NCBI GenBank assembly: GCA_937915075.1
Contig: CALDMA010000370.1
Coordinates: 1 to 6,025, forward strand
Source of the DNA: an uncultured Oscillospiraceae bacterium
GTDB taxonomy: Bacteria > Bacillota > Clostridia > Oscillospirales > Oscillospiraceae
Length of the DNA stretch: 6,025 nucleotides
Direction of reading: 5' to 3'
Shown here: positions 5,763 through 6,025 of the stretch, piece by piece
Layout of the letters: each line of letters begins with the position of its first letter
How positions within the stretch are numbered: position 1 is the stretch's first letter
Notes under the pieces: generated by a model
Told to the model about the DNA's origin: nothing
The model's input: only the letters and a program-made list of their open reading frames with translations
The model's database searches: none
Translations under genes and position numbers: made by a program

Positions 5763-5944
5763 CCGTCCTGCCGCTCTATACCGTGAAAAAGAGCATCCAC
5801 GAAAAGAGCCTTGCCGCGGTGCGCGTCGAGGACTGCAAAATGTCGCAGTTCCGTCAGGTCATTTACCATAAGAACAAGGTTCTCACCCCGCAGATCCAGG
5901 GGATGCTGGATACGATCGTCGAGGTCGCCAAGCGGCCGTTCTGA
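5759..5944 (+). pseudogene. Out-of-frame C-terminal remainder of the LysR-family gene
   Basis: The 61-residue frame (MTVLPLYTVKKSIHEKSLAAV... to VAKRPF) is the normal end of a LysR effector domain: the VLP strand, a domain-2 return segment and a final amphipathic helix. Relative to the frame at 5067 it is shifted. The join ...LALR / YMTVLP lacks about 5-6 residues compared with typical family members, which suggests a deletion of roughly 13 or 16 bp (length of the form 3n+1) near 5754. No other stops or damage are seen in the tail, so the event is recent or is an assembly error. The junction reads ATGA (5759-5762), so reinitiation at this ATG is conceivable, but no ribosome site precedes it. 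Confidence 0.75.
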
Positions 5945-5950
5945 TAAAAC

Positions 5951-5972
5951 ATAAAAAAACGCGCAGCCGAAA
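5951..5972 (+). terminator. Probable 5' half of a terminator, interrupted by the IS end
   Basis: ATAAAAAAACGCGCAGCCGA, just after the LysR stop, has the usual form of a terminator's ascending arm (A tract, then a GC-rich arm). The expected complement, CGGCTGCGCGTTTTTT, does not follow; the putative IS end starts in its place. The missing arm should lie on the far side of the element, outside the window. Confidence 0.4.
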
Positions 5973-6025
5973 TGAACCGCACCCCGTCAAGTAGACAAAG
6001 AAAAAAATAATGGAAACACAGCGCT
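5973..6025 (+). mobile_element. Left end of a probable IS3-family insertion sequence (partial)
   Basis: From 5973 the sequence reads TGAACCGCACCCCGTCAAGT and then AGACA. This matches the remembered pattern of IS3-family terminal inverted repeats in Firmicutes: a TGxACxGCxCCCC start followed by an AGT(T)AGACA-like block. It is then A-rich, with an ATG at 6010 (METQR...) that could begin the first transposase frame, but only five codons are visible and no ribosome site stands out. The base composition changes from the preceding gene. The call rests on the end sequence alone, because the transposase and the right end are outside the window. Confidence 0.5.

Noticed and set aside
6010..6025. Start of a transposase gene (ATG at 6010)
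   Set aside because: Only five codons are visible and there is no clear ribosome site, so it is mentioned under the mobile element but not called as a gene.
1..6025. CRISPR array, tRNA, rRNA or known riboswitch
   Set aside because: No regularly spaced repeats, no cloverleaf-like segments and no recognisable riboswitch core were seen in any intergenic interval.

Overview
The window looks like chromosome from a GC-rich anaerobic Firmicute, most plausibly an Oscillospiraceae/Ruminococcaceae-type gut clostridium. The reasons are GC-rich genes with AGGAGG-type ribosome sites, AT-rich intergenic regions with classical terminators, an oxygen-sensitive [FeFe]-hydrogenase, and a two-OB-fold SSB-like protein of a type I associate with that group. 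The lineage is an inference from gene content; no rRNA or other marker is present. All supported genes are on the + strand.

Layout. (1) Positions 1-1345: the 3' end of serC (phosphoserine aminotransferase), then a complete short-form serA (3-phosphoglycerate dehydrogenase), closed by a strong terminator. Together they cover the first two steps of serine synthesis from 3-phosphoglycerate. (2) Positions 1405-2052: a single-gene unit encoding a 205-aa SSB-like protein with two OB folds, closed by its own terminator. (3) Positions 2053-2263: a non-coding stretch with a second potential hairpin, then an AT-rich promoter region carrying two palindromes that could be operators. (4) Positions 2264-4980: a tight three-gene operon. 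It encodes an iron-sulfur protein equivalent to the C-terminal half of NuoF/HydB with no flavin/NADH domain, a complete M3-type group A [FeFe]-hydrogenase, and a 62-aa cysteine-rich protein. The first two genes overlap by 8 nt, the third starts 12 nt after the second stops, and a 13-bp terminator ends the unit. (5) Positions 4993-5944: a LysR-family regulator with its own sigma-A-like promoter. Its reading frame breaks near 5754, leaving the last ~60 residues in another frame. (6) Positions 5973-6025: what looks like the left end of an IS3-family insertion sequence, apparently inserted into the regulator's terminator and running off the window.

The most distinctive part is the hydrogenase operon. 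The catalytic subunit keeps every cluster ligand and the proton-path residues I could align from memory. Its partner is an electron-relay protein that should not bind FMN or NADH, and neither a NuoE-like nor a full NuoF-like subunit is present here. Which electron donor or acceptor it uses is the open question. The regulator and the IS end suggest a locally decaying 3' flank.
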